This document shows, piece after piece, positions 25,657 to 32,604 of a stretch of 64,000 bases of DNA. Made by a program: the position numbers and the translations under genes. The DNA is from Tissierellales bacterium (lineage in GTDB: Bacteria; Bacillota; Clostridia; Tissierellales; Tissierellaceae), in assembly GCA_014360205.1 (NCBI GenBank), contig JACIXZ010000001.1, positions 152,137 to 216,136 on the forward strand, given 5' to 3'. The first letter of the stretch is position 1. Each line of letters opens with the position of its first letter. The notes under the pieces were generated by a model. That model was not told the origin of the DNA, searched no databases, and saw only the letters and a list, made by a program, of their open reading frames with translations.

Positions 25657-26406
25657 ATGAATGATAAAAATTCAAATCACATAATAGGCAGAAATCCAGT
25701 CCTTGAACTTTTAAAATCAGACACACAAATTGATAAACTTTATGTACAAAAATCTGAAAGCAAGGGCTCTATCATCAAAATAATCAATCAGGCTAAAGAA
25801 AAAAATATAATAATTCAATATGTTGAAAAAGAAAAACTTGATTATCTCTCTAATGGTCTTGCTCATCAAGGGGTAATAGCTGTCGTTAATGATTATACCT
25901 ATAGCGATATAAGTGAAATAATCGATTATGCAAAAGAAATAAATCAAGACCCATTTGTTGTTATATTAGATGGGATAGAAGATCCTCATAATTTAGGTGC
26001 TATTATAAGGACTGCTGAATGTGCTGGGGTTCATGGGATTATCATACCAAAACGAAGAGCAGCAACAGTTAATGAAACGGTAATAAAAACATCGGCAGGA
26101 GCAGCTATTCACATGAAAATAGCTAAAGTCACCAATATTTCTACAGCAATAGAAGAGTTAAAAGAGCTTGGACTATGGATTTATGGAGCAGATATGGATG
26201 GTGAAAGCCTATATTATAAGACCAGTTTAAGAGGGCCAATTGGATTGGTAATCGGCTCAGAAGGCAAAGGGATCTCTAGATTGGTAAAAGAAAAATGTGA
26301 CGGATTATTAAAAATACCAATTAAAGGGAAAATAGGATCATTAAATGCTTCTGCAGCAGCAGCAATATTGATATATGAAGTGGAAAGACAAAGAAATGGA
26401 AACTAA
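25657..26406 (+). CDS. rlmB: 23S rRNA (guanosine-2'-O-)-methyltransferase RlmB (TrmH family)
   Basis: 249 residues of the SPOUT fold. An N-terminal substrate-binding domain begins with IIGRNPVLELLKSD. The knotted catalytic domain has the three TrmH motifs: DPHNLGAIIRTAECAG (about 109-124), GLVIGSEGKGISRLV, and the KIPIKGKIGSLNASAAAAILIYE tail. In E. coli RlmB methylates G2251; the orthologue assignment rests on this domain order and on the location between cysS-mrnC and the NYN gene, as in Bacillus. Confidence 0.93.
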   Translation: MNDKNSNHIIGRNPVLELLKSDTQIDKLYVQKSESKGSIIKIINQAKEKNIIIQYVEKEKLDYLSNGLAHQGVIAVVNDYTYSDISEIIDYAKEINQDPFVVILDGIEDPHNLGAIIRTAECAGVHGIIIPKRRAATVNETVIKTSAGAAIHMKIAKVTNISTAIEELKELGLWIYGADMDGESLYYKTSLRGPIGLVIGSEGKGISRLVKEKCDGLLKIPIKGKIGSLNASAAAAILIYEVERQRNGN

Positions 26407-26917
26407 GAAGAAAGAATATCTTTATGTAGATGGATACAATATAATAAATTCATGGGAAGAACTAAAGGAACTTTCTAAGATTAGCTTGGAAGAAGCCAGG
26501 ATTAGCTTATTGGAAATCCTTTCTGAGTACCTTCACTATTCGAAGATTGACATAACAGTAGTCTTTGATGCATACATGGTCAAAGGTAACATCACTACAA
26601 TCGACGAATATAAAGGTGTAAAGGTTGTTTATACCAAAGAAAACGAGCTAGCTGATCACTACATAGAAAAAGCATTAGATGAGATTGGCAGATTAAAGAA
26701 AGTAACCGTAGCTACATCGGATAAGCTTGAGCAAGACATAATATTGCAAAAAGGAGGGATAAGAATATCTGCATTAGAGCTAAAAGCAGAAATTGAAAAT
26801 GCAAAGAGAGCAGTAGAACGCAAACGCAAGAGAATGAATATGCAAAATGATATTCAAGTAGGAAAACTCGAAGACCTTTTAAAAGATACTCTAGACAAAT
26901 GGAAAAAGGAACAATAA
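26396..26917 (+). CDS. NYN-domain RNase (YacP/Rae1-like)
   Basis: About 173 residues. The start YLYVDGYNIINSWEELK and the later ITVVFDAYMVKG and VTVATSDKLEQD place the acidic residues of the PIN-like NYN nuclease fold. The C-terminal basic coiled coil (ENAKRAVERKRKRMN) matches the YacP group. The Bacillus member (Rae1) is a ribosome-associated mRNA endonuclease; whether this protein does the same is inferred from similarity and place. ATG 26396 is preferred, since ATG 26375 has no ribosome site. It overlaps rlmB. Confidence 0.87.
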   Translation: METKKKEYLYVDGYNIINSWEELKELSKISLEEARISLLEILSEYLHYSKIDITVVFDAYMVKGNITTIDEYKGVKVVYTKENELADHYIEKALDEIGRLKKVTVATSDKLEQDIILQKGGIRISALELKAEIENAKRAVERKRKRMNMQNDIQVGKLEDLLKDTLDKWKKEQ

Positions 26918-26935
26918 CTTCAGGAGGCTTGCCTA

Positions 26936-27583
26936 ATGAAAATTAAGACCGAAAATAATAGCATAAATGAATATTTGCAAATGTCAGATGAACAACTAGT
27001 AAAACTTGCCCAAGAAGAAGATAAAATAGCACTTGAAATTTTGATAAAAAAATATACAGGCATCATAAAACGTAAAGCTGCTAGATATTATATACAGGGA
27101 GCAGAAAATGAAGATTTAGTTCAAGAAGGACTAATTGGATTATATGAGGCTATAAAAGCATATAATCCTGATAAATACACTTCGTTTAAGTATTTTGCGA
27201 ACATTTGCATCACTAGGCAGATCATAACAGCATTTGATTCAGCCAACAGACAGAAAAACTCTCCGTTAAAAGATTATGTTTCATTAAATAAGGAAGTTTG
27301 TGGGCAATATACAGATTTAAAATACGAGGATATGATATCATCGGTTAATAGCCTAGATCCACTAGAAATATGCATTCTTGAAGAGGAAATCACGAATATC
27401 GAAAACAAAGTAAACGCTCTTTTGAGTGATTTTGAAAAAAAGATTTTTTCAATGTACTTGAATGGGTGCACATATAATGAGATGGCTGATAAATTAAATT
27501 GCAAAGTAAAAAGGGTAGATAATGCACTGCAGAGGATAAGGAAAAAAATTGAAACTTATTTATCGCCGATTAAGCAGTATTGA
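26936..27583 (+). CDS. sigH: RNA polymerase sigma factor SigH (Spo0H type)
   Basis: A 215-residue sigma-70 family protein. Region 2 has EDLVQEGLIGLYEAIKAYNP, KYFANICITRQIITAFDSANRQK (2.3-2.4) and the SigH-like KNSPLKDYVSLN. Region 4 contains the helix-turn-helix GCTYNEMADKLNCKVKRVDNALQRIRKKI. In spore formers SigH directs early sporulation and stationary-phase genes. Its place before tuf/secE/nusG matches Bacillus and Clostridium. The stop TGA lies within the -35 of the tRNA promoter. Confidence 0.93.
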   Translation: MKIKTENNSINEYLQMSDEQLVKLAQEEDKIALEILIKKYTGIIKRKAARYYIQGAENEDLVQEGLIGLYEAIKAYNPDKYTSFKYFANICITRQIITAFDSANRQKNSPLKDYVSLNKEVCGQYTDLKYEDMISSVNSLDPLEICILEEEITNIENKVNALLSDFEKKIFSMYLNGCTYNEMADKLNCKVKRVDNALQRIRKKIETYLSPIKQY

Positions 27584-27608
27584 CAAAATGTTAATTATGT
27601 AGTAGAAT
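27580..27608 (+). promoter_or_regulatory. Sigma-A promoter for tRNA-Thr (and probably tuf)
   Basis: TTGACA (27580-27585), 17-base spacer, TAGAAT (27603-27608), about 12 bases before the tRNA 5' end. No terminator follows the tRNA, so the transcript probably runs into tuf. Confidence 0.8.
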
Positions 27609-27620
27609 AGATTACTGTAA

Positions 27621-27696
27621 GCCCACGTAGCTCAGCAGGTAGAGCACTTGCATGGTAAGCAAGAGGTCACCGGTTCAAGTCCGGTCGCGGGCTCCA
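27621..27696 (+). tRNA. tRNA-Thr (anticodon GGT)
   Basis: A 76-base cloverleaf with encoded CCA. The acceptor stem is GCCCACG / CGCGGGC, which pairs except for A5-C68. The D arm contains AGCTCAGCAGGTAGAGC. The anticodon stem CTTGC/GCAAG encloses ATGGTAA, giving anticodon GGT, which reads ACC and ACT. The T arm is ACCGG-TTCAAGT-CCGGT. The A5-C68 mismatch is unusual. It lies directly upstream of tuf, like thrT-tufB in E. coli. Confidence 0.95.
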
Positions 27697-27760
27697 AATA
27701 ACAAGAGACACTAGGACGAGTTTTCTATAAAGACAAAAAATAAATATAGGAGGAATAAAA

Positions 27761-28954
27761 ATGGCAAAACAAAAGTTTGAAAGAAAGAAACCACACGTAA
27801 ATATTGGAACAATAGGACACGTAGACCATGGTAAGACAACACTAACAGCAGCAATCACATTAGTATTAAATAAAAGATATGGCTCAGGTGAATTCGTAAG
27901 CTATGACAACATAGACAAAGCACCAGAAGAAAGAGAAAGAGGAATAACAATCTCAACATCACACGTAGAATACGAAACACCAAACAGACACTACGCACAC
28001 GTAGACTGCCCAGGACATGCTGACTATGTAAAGAACATGATCACAGGAGCAGCACAAATGGACGGAGCAATACTAGTAGTATCAGCAGCAGACGGACCAA
28101 TGCCACAAACAAGAGAGCACATACTACTATCAAGACAAGTAGGAGTACCAAAGATAATAGTATTCTTGAACAAAGCAGACATGGTAGACGACCCTGAATT
28201 AATTGAACTAGTAGAAATGGAAGTAAGAGAACTACTAAACGAATATGAATTTGATGGAGACAACACACCAATCATAGTAGGATCAGCCCTAAAAGCATTA
28301 GAAGATCCAGATGGAGAATGGGGAGACAAGATAATAGAGTTAATGGAAGCAGTAGACAAATACATTCCAGAACCAGAAAGACAAATAGATAAACCATTCC
28401 TAATGCCAGTAGAAGACGTATTCTCAATCACAGGAAGAGGAACAGTAGCAACAGGAAGAGTAGAAAGAGGAACAATCAAAGTAGGAGAAAGTGTAGAAAT
28501 AGTAGGATTAACAGAAGAATCAAGAACAGTAGTAGTAACAGGACTAGAAATGTTCAAGAAACTACTAGACGAAGCACAAGCAGGAGACAACATAGGAGTT
28601 TTATTAAGAGGAGTACAAAGGACCGAAATCGAAAGAGGACAAGTACTAGCAAAACCAAAGACAATAAAACCACACAAGAAATTTGATGCAGAAGTATATG
28701 TATTAAGCAAAGAAGAAGGTGGAAGACACACACCATTCTTCAATGGATACAGACCACAATTTTTCTTTGGAACAACAGACGTAACAGGCAACATTCAATT
28801 GCAAGAAGGAGTAGAAATGGTAATGCCAGGAGACAACGCAAGATTTAGCATCGAGCTAATCACTCCAGTAGCGATGGAAGAAGGACAAAGATTCGCTATA
28901 AGAGAAGGCGGAAGGACAGTAGGAGCAGGAGTTGTAACTAAGGTTTACGAATAA
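27761..28954 (+). CDS. tuf: Elongation factor Tu, copy 1
   Basis: 397 residues. It delivers aminoacyl-tRNA to the ribosomal A site as a GTP complex. [10 protein letters not shown] (G1), the switch I segment [15 protein letters not shown] (G3), NKADM (G4) and the domain II/III barrels are all intact. Codon use is extreme, with nearly all A-ending codons, as expected for one of the most abundant proteins. It differs from copy 2 at only five bases, one changing the protein (Thr288 here, Asn288 there). It follows tRNA-Thr and precedes rpmG-secE-nusG. A strong terminator separates it from those genes. Confidence 0.98.
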   Translation: MAKQKFERKKPHVNIGTIGHVDHGKTTLTAAITLVLNKRYGSGEFVSYDNIDKAPEERERGITISTSHVEYETPNRHYAHVDCPGHADYVKNMITGAAQMDGAILVVSAADGPMPQTREHILLSRQVGVPKIIVFLNKADMVDDPELIELVEMEVRELLNEYEFDGDNTPIIVGSALKALEDPDGEWGDKIIELMEAVDKYIPEPERQIDKPFLMPVEDVFSITGRGTVATGRVERGTIKVGESVEIVGLTEESRTVVVTGLEMFKKLLDEAQAGDNIGVLLRGVQRTEIERGQVLAKPKTIKPHKKFDAEVYVLSKEEGGRHTPFFNGYRPQFFFGTTDVTGNIQLQEGVEMVMPGDNARFSIELITPVAMEEGQRFAIREGGRTVGAGVVTKVYE

Positions 28955-28982
28955 AAATTAGGTCTTTTGACCTAATTTTTTT
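28953..28982 (+). terminator. Rho-independent terminator after tuf copy 1
   Basis: AAAAATTAGGTC - TTTT - GACCTAATTTTT is a perfect 12-bp stem with a T-run. Confidence 0.92.
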
Positions 28983-29009
28983 GTGAATCTCAAACACTCT
29001 AAAATTTTA

Positions 29010-29038
29010 TTGACATGAATATCGTTTTGTGATAGTTT
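29010..29038 (+). promoter_or_regulatory. Candidate promoter for rpmG-secE-nusG
   Basis: TTGACA (29010-29015), 17-base spacer, TAGTTT (29033-29038). The -35 is perfect; the -10 is weak. Confidence 0.5.
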
Positions 29039-29119
29039 ATATTAGTAGTTTAACAAAATGGGTAAATGTGCCCTGTAGTCTGTTTTCAGATAGATAGCTT
29101 GATTTAGGAGGTGTGGTAG

Positions 29120-29269
29120 TTGAGAGATAGAGTAACTTTAGCATGTACAGAATGCAAACAAAGAAATTATATAACAAAGAAAAATAAGAAAAATACAACT
29201 GAGAGAATTGAACTTAAAAAGTACTGTAAATTCTGCAAAACACATACCGTTCATAAAGAAACAAAATAA
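29120..29269 (+). CDS. rpmG: Ribosomal protein L33 (zinc type)
   Basis: Large-subunit protein L33, 49 residues. TTG 29120 follows TAGGAGGTG by seven bases. The translation [22 protein letters not shown] continues to [15 protein letters not shown], so both CxxC pairs of the zinc form are present. It is in the usual place ahead of secE. An alternative zinc-free paralogue may exist elsewhere in the genome but is not seen here. Confidence 0.95.
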   Translation: MRDRVTLACTECKQRNYITKKNKKNTTERIELKKYCKFCKTHTVHKETK

Positions 29270-29293
29270 TATATACCATAAGGATGTGAAAAG

Positions 29294-29506
29294 ATGGCAC
29301 AACCAACAGAAAAAACAAAAAAAACTAATAGACTCTCTTCTTATTTCAAAGGCGTAAGATCAGAATTAAGAAAAGTTATATGGCCAAATAGAAAAGAATT
29401 AACTAACTACACTGGTGTTGTTTTATTTATGAGTGTATTAGCTGCAATTGTTGTTTATTTGCTTGACCTTATAGTTGGAGGAGCACTATCTTTAATTATT
29501 TCGTAG
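29294..29506 (+). CDS. secE: Preprotein translocase subunit SecE
   Basis: A 70-residue small membrane subunit of SecYEG that clamps SecY. The cytoplasmic amphipathic part FKGVRSELRKVIWPNRKELTNYT (about 18-40) is the family signature. One transmembrane helix follows (VVLFMSVLAAIVVYLLDLIV). The single helix is the normal Gram-positive form, unlike the three-helix E. coli protein. Confidence 0.95.
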   Translation: MAQPTEKTKKTNRLSSYFKGVRSELRKVIWPNRKELTNYTGVVLFMSVLAAIVVYLLDLIVGGALSLIIS

Positions 29507-29520
29507 TATAAGGGAGGGAA

Positions 29521-29535
29521 GGGACAAAAAGTCCC
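29521..29535 (+). promoter_or_regulatory. Hairpin between ribosome site and start codon of nusG
   Basis: GGGAC (29521-29525), loop AAAAA, GTCCC (29531-29535). The only good ribosome site, GGGAGG at 29512-29517, is about 24 bases from the ATG at 29542. No in-frame start is available in between. Folding this 5-bp hairpin would bring the two to normal spacing. Confidence 0.5.
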
Positions 29536-29541
29536 TATTAT

Positions 29542-30096
29542 ATGCCGGAAAAGGACTTAAGCAGGGAAGAACGAGAGAAAAATGCAAAGTGGTATGTTGT
29601 TCATACATACTCTGGGCACGAAAATAAAGTTAAAGCAAATCTAGAGAAAATGGTTGAGAATAGGGGAATGAGAGATGATATATTTGAAGTAGTTGTACCT
29701 ACTGAAGAATATGTCGAAAACAAATCCGATAAAAAGACTGTTAAAGAGAGAAAAAAATTTCCGGGCTATGTCCTTATTAAAATGATCATAAATGATGAAT
29801 CATGGTACTTAGTTAGGAATACCAGAGGAGTTACAGGATTTGTAGGTCCTTCGTCAAAACCAATCCCATTGACAGACGAAGAGGTTAAAGCTCTCGGAGT
29901 TGCTAAAAAAGCTAGAGTGTTGGAATCTGATTATAAAGTTGGCGAGACTGTTAAAATAACCTCTGGACCATTTGAAAACTTTGTTGGGAAAATTGAAAGT
30001 ATAAACTTAGAAAAAGAAAAAGTTAAAGTATTTGTATCAATGTTTGGTAGAGAAACTCTCGTAGAATTAGAGCTAAACCAAATAGATAAGATGTAG
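29542..30096 (+). CDS. nusG: Transcription termination/antitermination factor NusG
   Basis: 184 residues. It binds RNA polymerase and links it to pausing, Rho or ribosomes. The NGN domain begins KWYVVHTYSGHENKVKANLEK (about 16-36) and contains FPGYVLIKM and NTRGVTGFVG. The C-terminal KOW domain has VGETVKITSGPFENFVGKIESINLEK (about 132-157). The start is unusual in that a short hairpin sits between ribosome site and ATG. Downstream are rplK and rplA as usual. Confidence 0.96.
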   Translation: MPEKDLSREEREKNAKWYVVHTYSGHENKVKANLEKMVENRGMRDDIFEVVVPTEEYVENKSDKKTVKERKKFPGYVLIKMIINDESWYLVRNTRGVTGFVGPSSKPIPLTDEEVKALGVAKKARVLESDYKVGETVKITSGPFENFVGKIESINLEKEKVKVFVSMFGRETLVELELNQIDKM

Positions 30097-30100
30097 TTGA

Positions 30101-30125
30101 TTTATAAGCAATTTTGCTTTATAAA
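30101..30125 (+). other. Stem-loop between nusG and rplK
   Basis: TTTATAAGCA / TGCTTTATAAA pairs with a single bulged T around a four-base loop. No T-run follows, so it is probably not a terminator. It may be an RNA-processing or protein-binding site in the L11-L1 leader. Confidence 0.4.
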
Positions 30126-30167
30126 TATATTTATGCATAACGCATTCCATATAAGGAGGTGGAAATT

Positions 30168-30593
30168 TTGGCTAAGAAAGTGATAGCTATGGTAAAATTG
30201 CAGATACCAGCTGGTAAAGCTACTCCGGCTCCACCTGTAGGTACAGCTTTGGGACCACATGGAGTAAATATCATGCAATTTACTAAAGAATTCAATGCAA
30301 GGACACAAGACCAACTTGGAATGATCATACCAGTAGTATTGACTGTATATCAAGATAGATCATTCTCATTTATCACTAAGACACCACCAGTGCCAGTTTT
30401 AATTAAAAAAGCACTTGGGATAGAGTCTGGTTCTAGTGAACCAAACAAGAAGAAAGTTGGAAAACTTACACAAGCTAAAGTAAAAGAAATTGCTGAAATA
30501 AAAATGCCAGACTTAAATGCTGGAAGTCTCGAAGCTGCCATGAGCATGGTTGCTGGGACAGCAAGAAGTATGGGGGTAGAAGTAGAGAAATAA
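30168..30593 (+). CDS. rplK: Ribosomal protein L11
   Basis: 141 residues, exactly the usual length when started at TTG 30168, nine bases after AAGGAGG; an upstream GTG at 30159 would overlap that site. It begins [25 protein letters not shown]. The N-terminal domain carries the proline-rich thiostrepton-site region and the C-terminal domain binds 23S rRNA of the GTPase centre. Confidence 0.96.
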   Translation: MAKKVIAMVKLQIPAGKATPAPPVGTALGPHGVNIMQFTKEFNARTQDQLGMIIPVVLTVYQDRSFSFITKTPPVPVLIKKALGIESGSSEPNKKKVGKLTQAKVKEIAEIKMPDLNAGSLEAAMSMVAGTARSMGVEVEK

Positions 30594-30636
30594 TAAGTGG
30601 GAGGAATTTCCGTTAATACCACAAGGAGGTAAATAA

Positions 30637-31335
30637 ATGCCAAAAAGAGGGAAAAAATATCAAGAAAGTGCAAAACTTATCGAAAAAGGTAAGTTGTATG
30701 ATGTTGATGAAGCTTTAGAATTAGTTCTTAAAACTGCAACAGCAAATTTTGATGAAACAATTGAGCTTTCTGTAAGATTAGGTGTTGATCCAAGACATGC
30801 AGATCAACAAGTAAGAGGAGCAGTAGTACTACCACACGGTACAGGAAAAACTAGAAAAGTATTAGTTATAGCTAAAGGGGACAAGCTCAAAGAAGCTGAA
30901 GAAGCAGGAGCAGATTATGTAGGCGGAGAAGAATTAATTGCAAAAATCCAAAATGAAAACTGGTTTGACTTTGATGTTGTTGTAGCAACACCTGACATGA
31001 TGGGCGCAGTTGGAAGAATCGGTAGAATTCTTGGACCTAAAGGATTAATGCCAAACCCAAAATCAGGTACCGTAACATTTGATATTGCAAAAGCAGTACA
31101 AGAAATCAAAGCAGGTAAAGTTGAATACAGAGTAGACAAAGAAAGTATAGTCCACGTACCAATTGGTAAAAAATCATTTGGTGTTGAAAAGCTAAAAGAC
31201 AACTTCGAAACAATAATTGATGCTTTAATAAAAGCAAAACCAGCAGCAGCAAAAGGAAAATACTTAAAATCAGTTGTTGTATCTAGCACTATGGGCCCTG
31301 GGATAAAAATAAACCCAGCAAAACTTAGTGACTAA
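30637..31335 (+). CDS. rplA: Ribosomal protein L1
   Basis: 232 residues. Its signature lies in domain [15 protein letters not shown] (about 135-147), with [10 protein letters not shown] and the domain I RNA-binding face. L1 forms the mobile stalk that guides the E-site tRNA out and commonly represses the L11-L1 unit by binding its mRNA. Confidence 0.97.
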   Translation: MPKRGKKYQESAKLIEKGKLYDVDEALELVLKTATANFDETIELSVRLGVDPRHADQQVRGAVVLPHGTGKTRKVLVIAKGDKLKEAEEAGADYVGGEELIAKIQNENWFDFDVVVATPDMMGAVGRIGRILGPKGLMPNPKSGTVTFDIAKAVQEIKAGKVEYRVDKESIVHVPIGKKSFGVEKLKDNFETIIDALIKAKPAAAKGKYLKSVVVSSTMGPGIKINPAKLSD

Positions 31336-31356
31336 TAAAAATTAAAATTTAAAATA

Positions 31357-31440
31357 CCGCAGACAGTAGGTGCATTATGCTTAATATCCTACCGAGGAAT
31401 AAAACCATGAAAATTTGGTCTCTTCACAGTCTGCGAAAGA
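31357..31440 (+). promoter_or_regulatory. L10 leader (autoregulatory RNA for rplJ-rplL)
   Basis: The outer stem CGCAGAC (31359-31365) pairs with GTCTGCG (31429-31435). An inner stem GTAGG (31366-31370) / CCTAC (31388-31392) and a conserved-looking internal segment AGGAATAAAA-CCATGAAAATTTGG resemble the L10-leader family that binds the L10-(L12) complex. It fills the gap between rplA and rplJ. Confidence 0.8.
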
Positions 31441-31476
31441 GGCCTTTATTATTATACACTTTGGAGGTGATGGCAA

Positions 31477-32004
31477 GTGAAGGAACATACTCTTCAAGCT
31501 AAATCACAAATCGTTGAAGAAATAAAAGAAAAAATAAGTTCATCTCAATCAATCATATTAGTTGATTATAGAGGGTTGAATGTAGCTCAATTAACAGAGC
31601 TTAGGAAAAGATACAGAGAAGCTGGGGTAGAATACAAAGTTTATAAAAACACAATGATGAGTTTCGCATTTAAAGACCTTGGCTTAGAACAATTCGATGA
31701 GTATCTTAAAGGACCATCTGCTGTAGCTTTTGGTTTAAACGATCCAGTAGCAGCAGCTAAAGTAACAACAGAATTTGCAAAAACAAATGATAAGCTTAAA
31801 ATCAAGGCTGGAATTGTAGATGGGAAGATCATCGATGAAAATGGAGTTAAGAGCTTAGCAGAACTTCCACCAAGAGAAGTATTAGTAGCACAAGTATTGG
31901 GAGGATTCAACAGCCCAATTCAAGGATTTGCAAATGTATTACAAGGTACAATAAGAGGATTAGCAATAGCGCTTAATGCAATAGCAGAGCAAAAAACAGC
32001 TTAA
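31477..32004 (+). CDS. rplJ: Ribosomal protein L10
   Basis: 175 residues, base of the L12 stalk. SSSQSIILVDYRGLNVAQLTELRKRYREAGVEYKVYKNTM is split here into family blocks VDYRGL (about 26-31) and YKVYKNT. The alanine-rich C-terminal helix (about 150-170) holds the L12 dimers. GTG 31477 follows GGAGGTG by seven bases. An L10 leader directly upstream suggests feedback by its own product. Confidence 0.96.
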   Translation: MKEHTLQAKSQIVEEIKEKISSSQSIILVDYRGLNVAQLTELRKRYREAGVEYKVYKNTMMSFAFKDLGLEQFDEYLKGPSAVAFGLNDPVAAAKVTTEFAKTNDKLKIKAGIVDGKIIDENGVKSLAELPPREVLVAQVLGGFNSPIQGFANVLQGTIRGLAIALNAIAEQKTA

Positions 32005-32033
32005 AAAAATAAAAAATACGGAGGGAAAAATAA

Positions 32034-32420
32034 ATGGCAAGTGAAAAAGTATTAAATTTAATCGAAGAGGTAAAAAATTTAACAGTATTAGAATTATCAG
32101 AATTAGTAAAAGCATTAGAAGAAGAATTTGGTGTTAGTGCAGCAGCACCAGCAGTTGCTGTAGCAGCACAAGTAGGTGGAGCAGCAGCACCAGCAGCAGA
32201 AGAAGAAAAAACAGAATTTGATGTAATACTTCAATCAGCTGGAGCAGAAAAAATTAAAGTTATAAAAGTAGTAAGAGAATTAACTGGTTTAGGATTAAAA
32301 GAAGCTAAAGATCTAGTAGACGGCGCACCAAAACCAATTAAAGAAGGAGCTTCAAAAGAAGAAGCAGCAGAAATCAAAACTAAATTAGAAGAAGTTGGAG
32401 CAACTGTAGAAGTAAAATAA
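32034..32420 (+). CDS. rplL: Ribosomal protein L7/L12
   Basis: 128 residues. An N-terminal dimer domain ([22 protein letters not shown]), an alanine-rich hinge ([22 protein letters not shown], about 38-58) and a C-terminal factor-binding domain ([27 protein letters not shown]) are present. It recruits EF-Tu, EF-G and IF2. It is the last gene before the rpoB leader. Confidence 0.97.
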   Translation: MASEKVLNLIEEVKNLTVLELSELVKALEEEFGVSAAAPAVAVAAQVGGAAAPAAEEEKTEFDVILQSAGAEKIKVIKVVRELTGLGLKEAKDLVDGAPKPIKEGASKEEAAEIKTKLEEVGATVEVK

Positions 32421-32441
32421 GTTTAAATAAAAAATTAATAT

Positions 32442-32470
32442 TTGACTTACACTAAAAGGTGTGATAATAT
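32442..32470 (+). promoter_or_regulatory. Promoter for rpoB-rpoC
   Basis: TTGACT (32442-32447), 17-base spacer, TAATAT (32465-32470). TATAAT at 32468-32473 is an alternative -10 at 20 bases. No terminator is seen before it, so read-through from rplL is also likely. Confidence 0.65.
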
Positions 32471-32498
32471 AATATATTGCATAATAACGATTATAATA

Positions 32499-32525
32499 GG
32501 CGATATATTATTTATCACGCCTTTT
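32499..32525 (+). terminator. Leader hairpin 1 before rpoB
   Basis: GGCGATA (32499-32505) pairs with TATC-(AC)-GCC (32513-32521), followed by TTTT. It is a terminator-like structure with a two-base bulge, weaker than hairpin 2. Confidence 0.45.
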
Positions 32526-32530
32526 GTAGT

Positions 32531-32580
32531 TTTTGGTTTATTGTATCAATCACCAAAAGCCACGGGCTTTTGGTTATTTT
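32531..32580 (+). promoter_or_regulatory. Putative attenuator before rpoB (antiterminator/terminator pair)
   Basis: The terminator is CCAAAAGCC (32553-32561), loop ACG, GGCTTTTGG (32565-32573), then TTATTTT. Upstream, TTTTGGT (32531-32537) can pair with ACCAAAA (32552-32558), with an inner stem ATTG/CAAT. That would sequester the terminator's 5' arm. The two folds exclude each other, the hallmark of transcription attenuation. The trigger (L10/L12, NusG or other) is unknown. Confidence 0.55.
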
Positions 32581-32604
32581 AGTTTATTGAGGGGTGAAGA
32601 TTTA

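Noticed and set aside
28024-28794. Long antisense frames opposite both tuf genes (also 43674-44444)
   Set aside because: They arise from the extreme A-ending codon bias of tuf, have no ribosome sites and match no protein type.
32533-32604. Upstream extension of rpoB
   Set aside because: It would translate through the attenuator hairpins; ATG 32605 has the ribosome site and the normal RpoB beginning.
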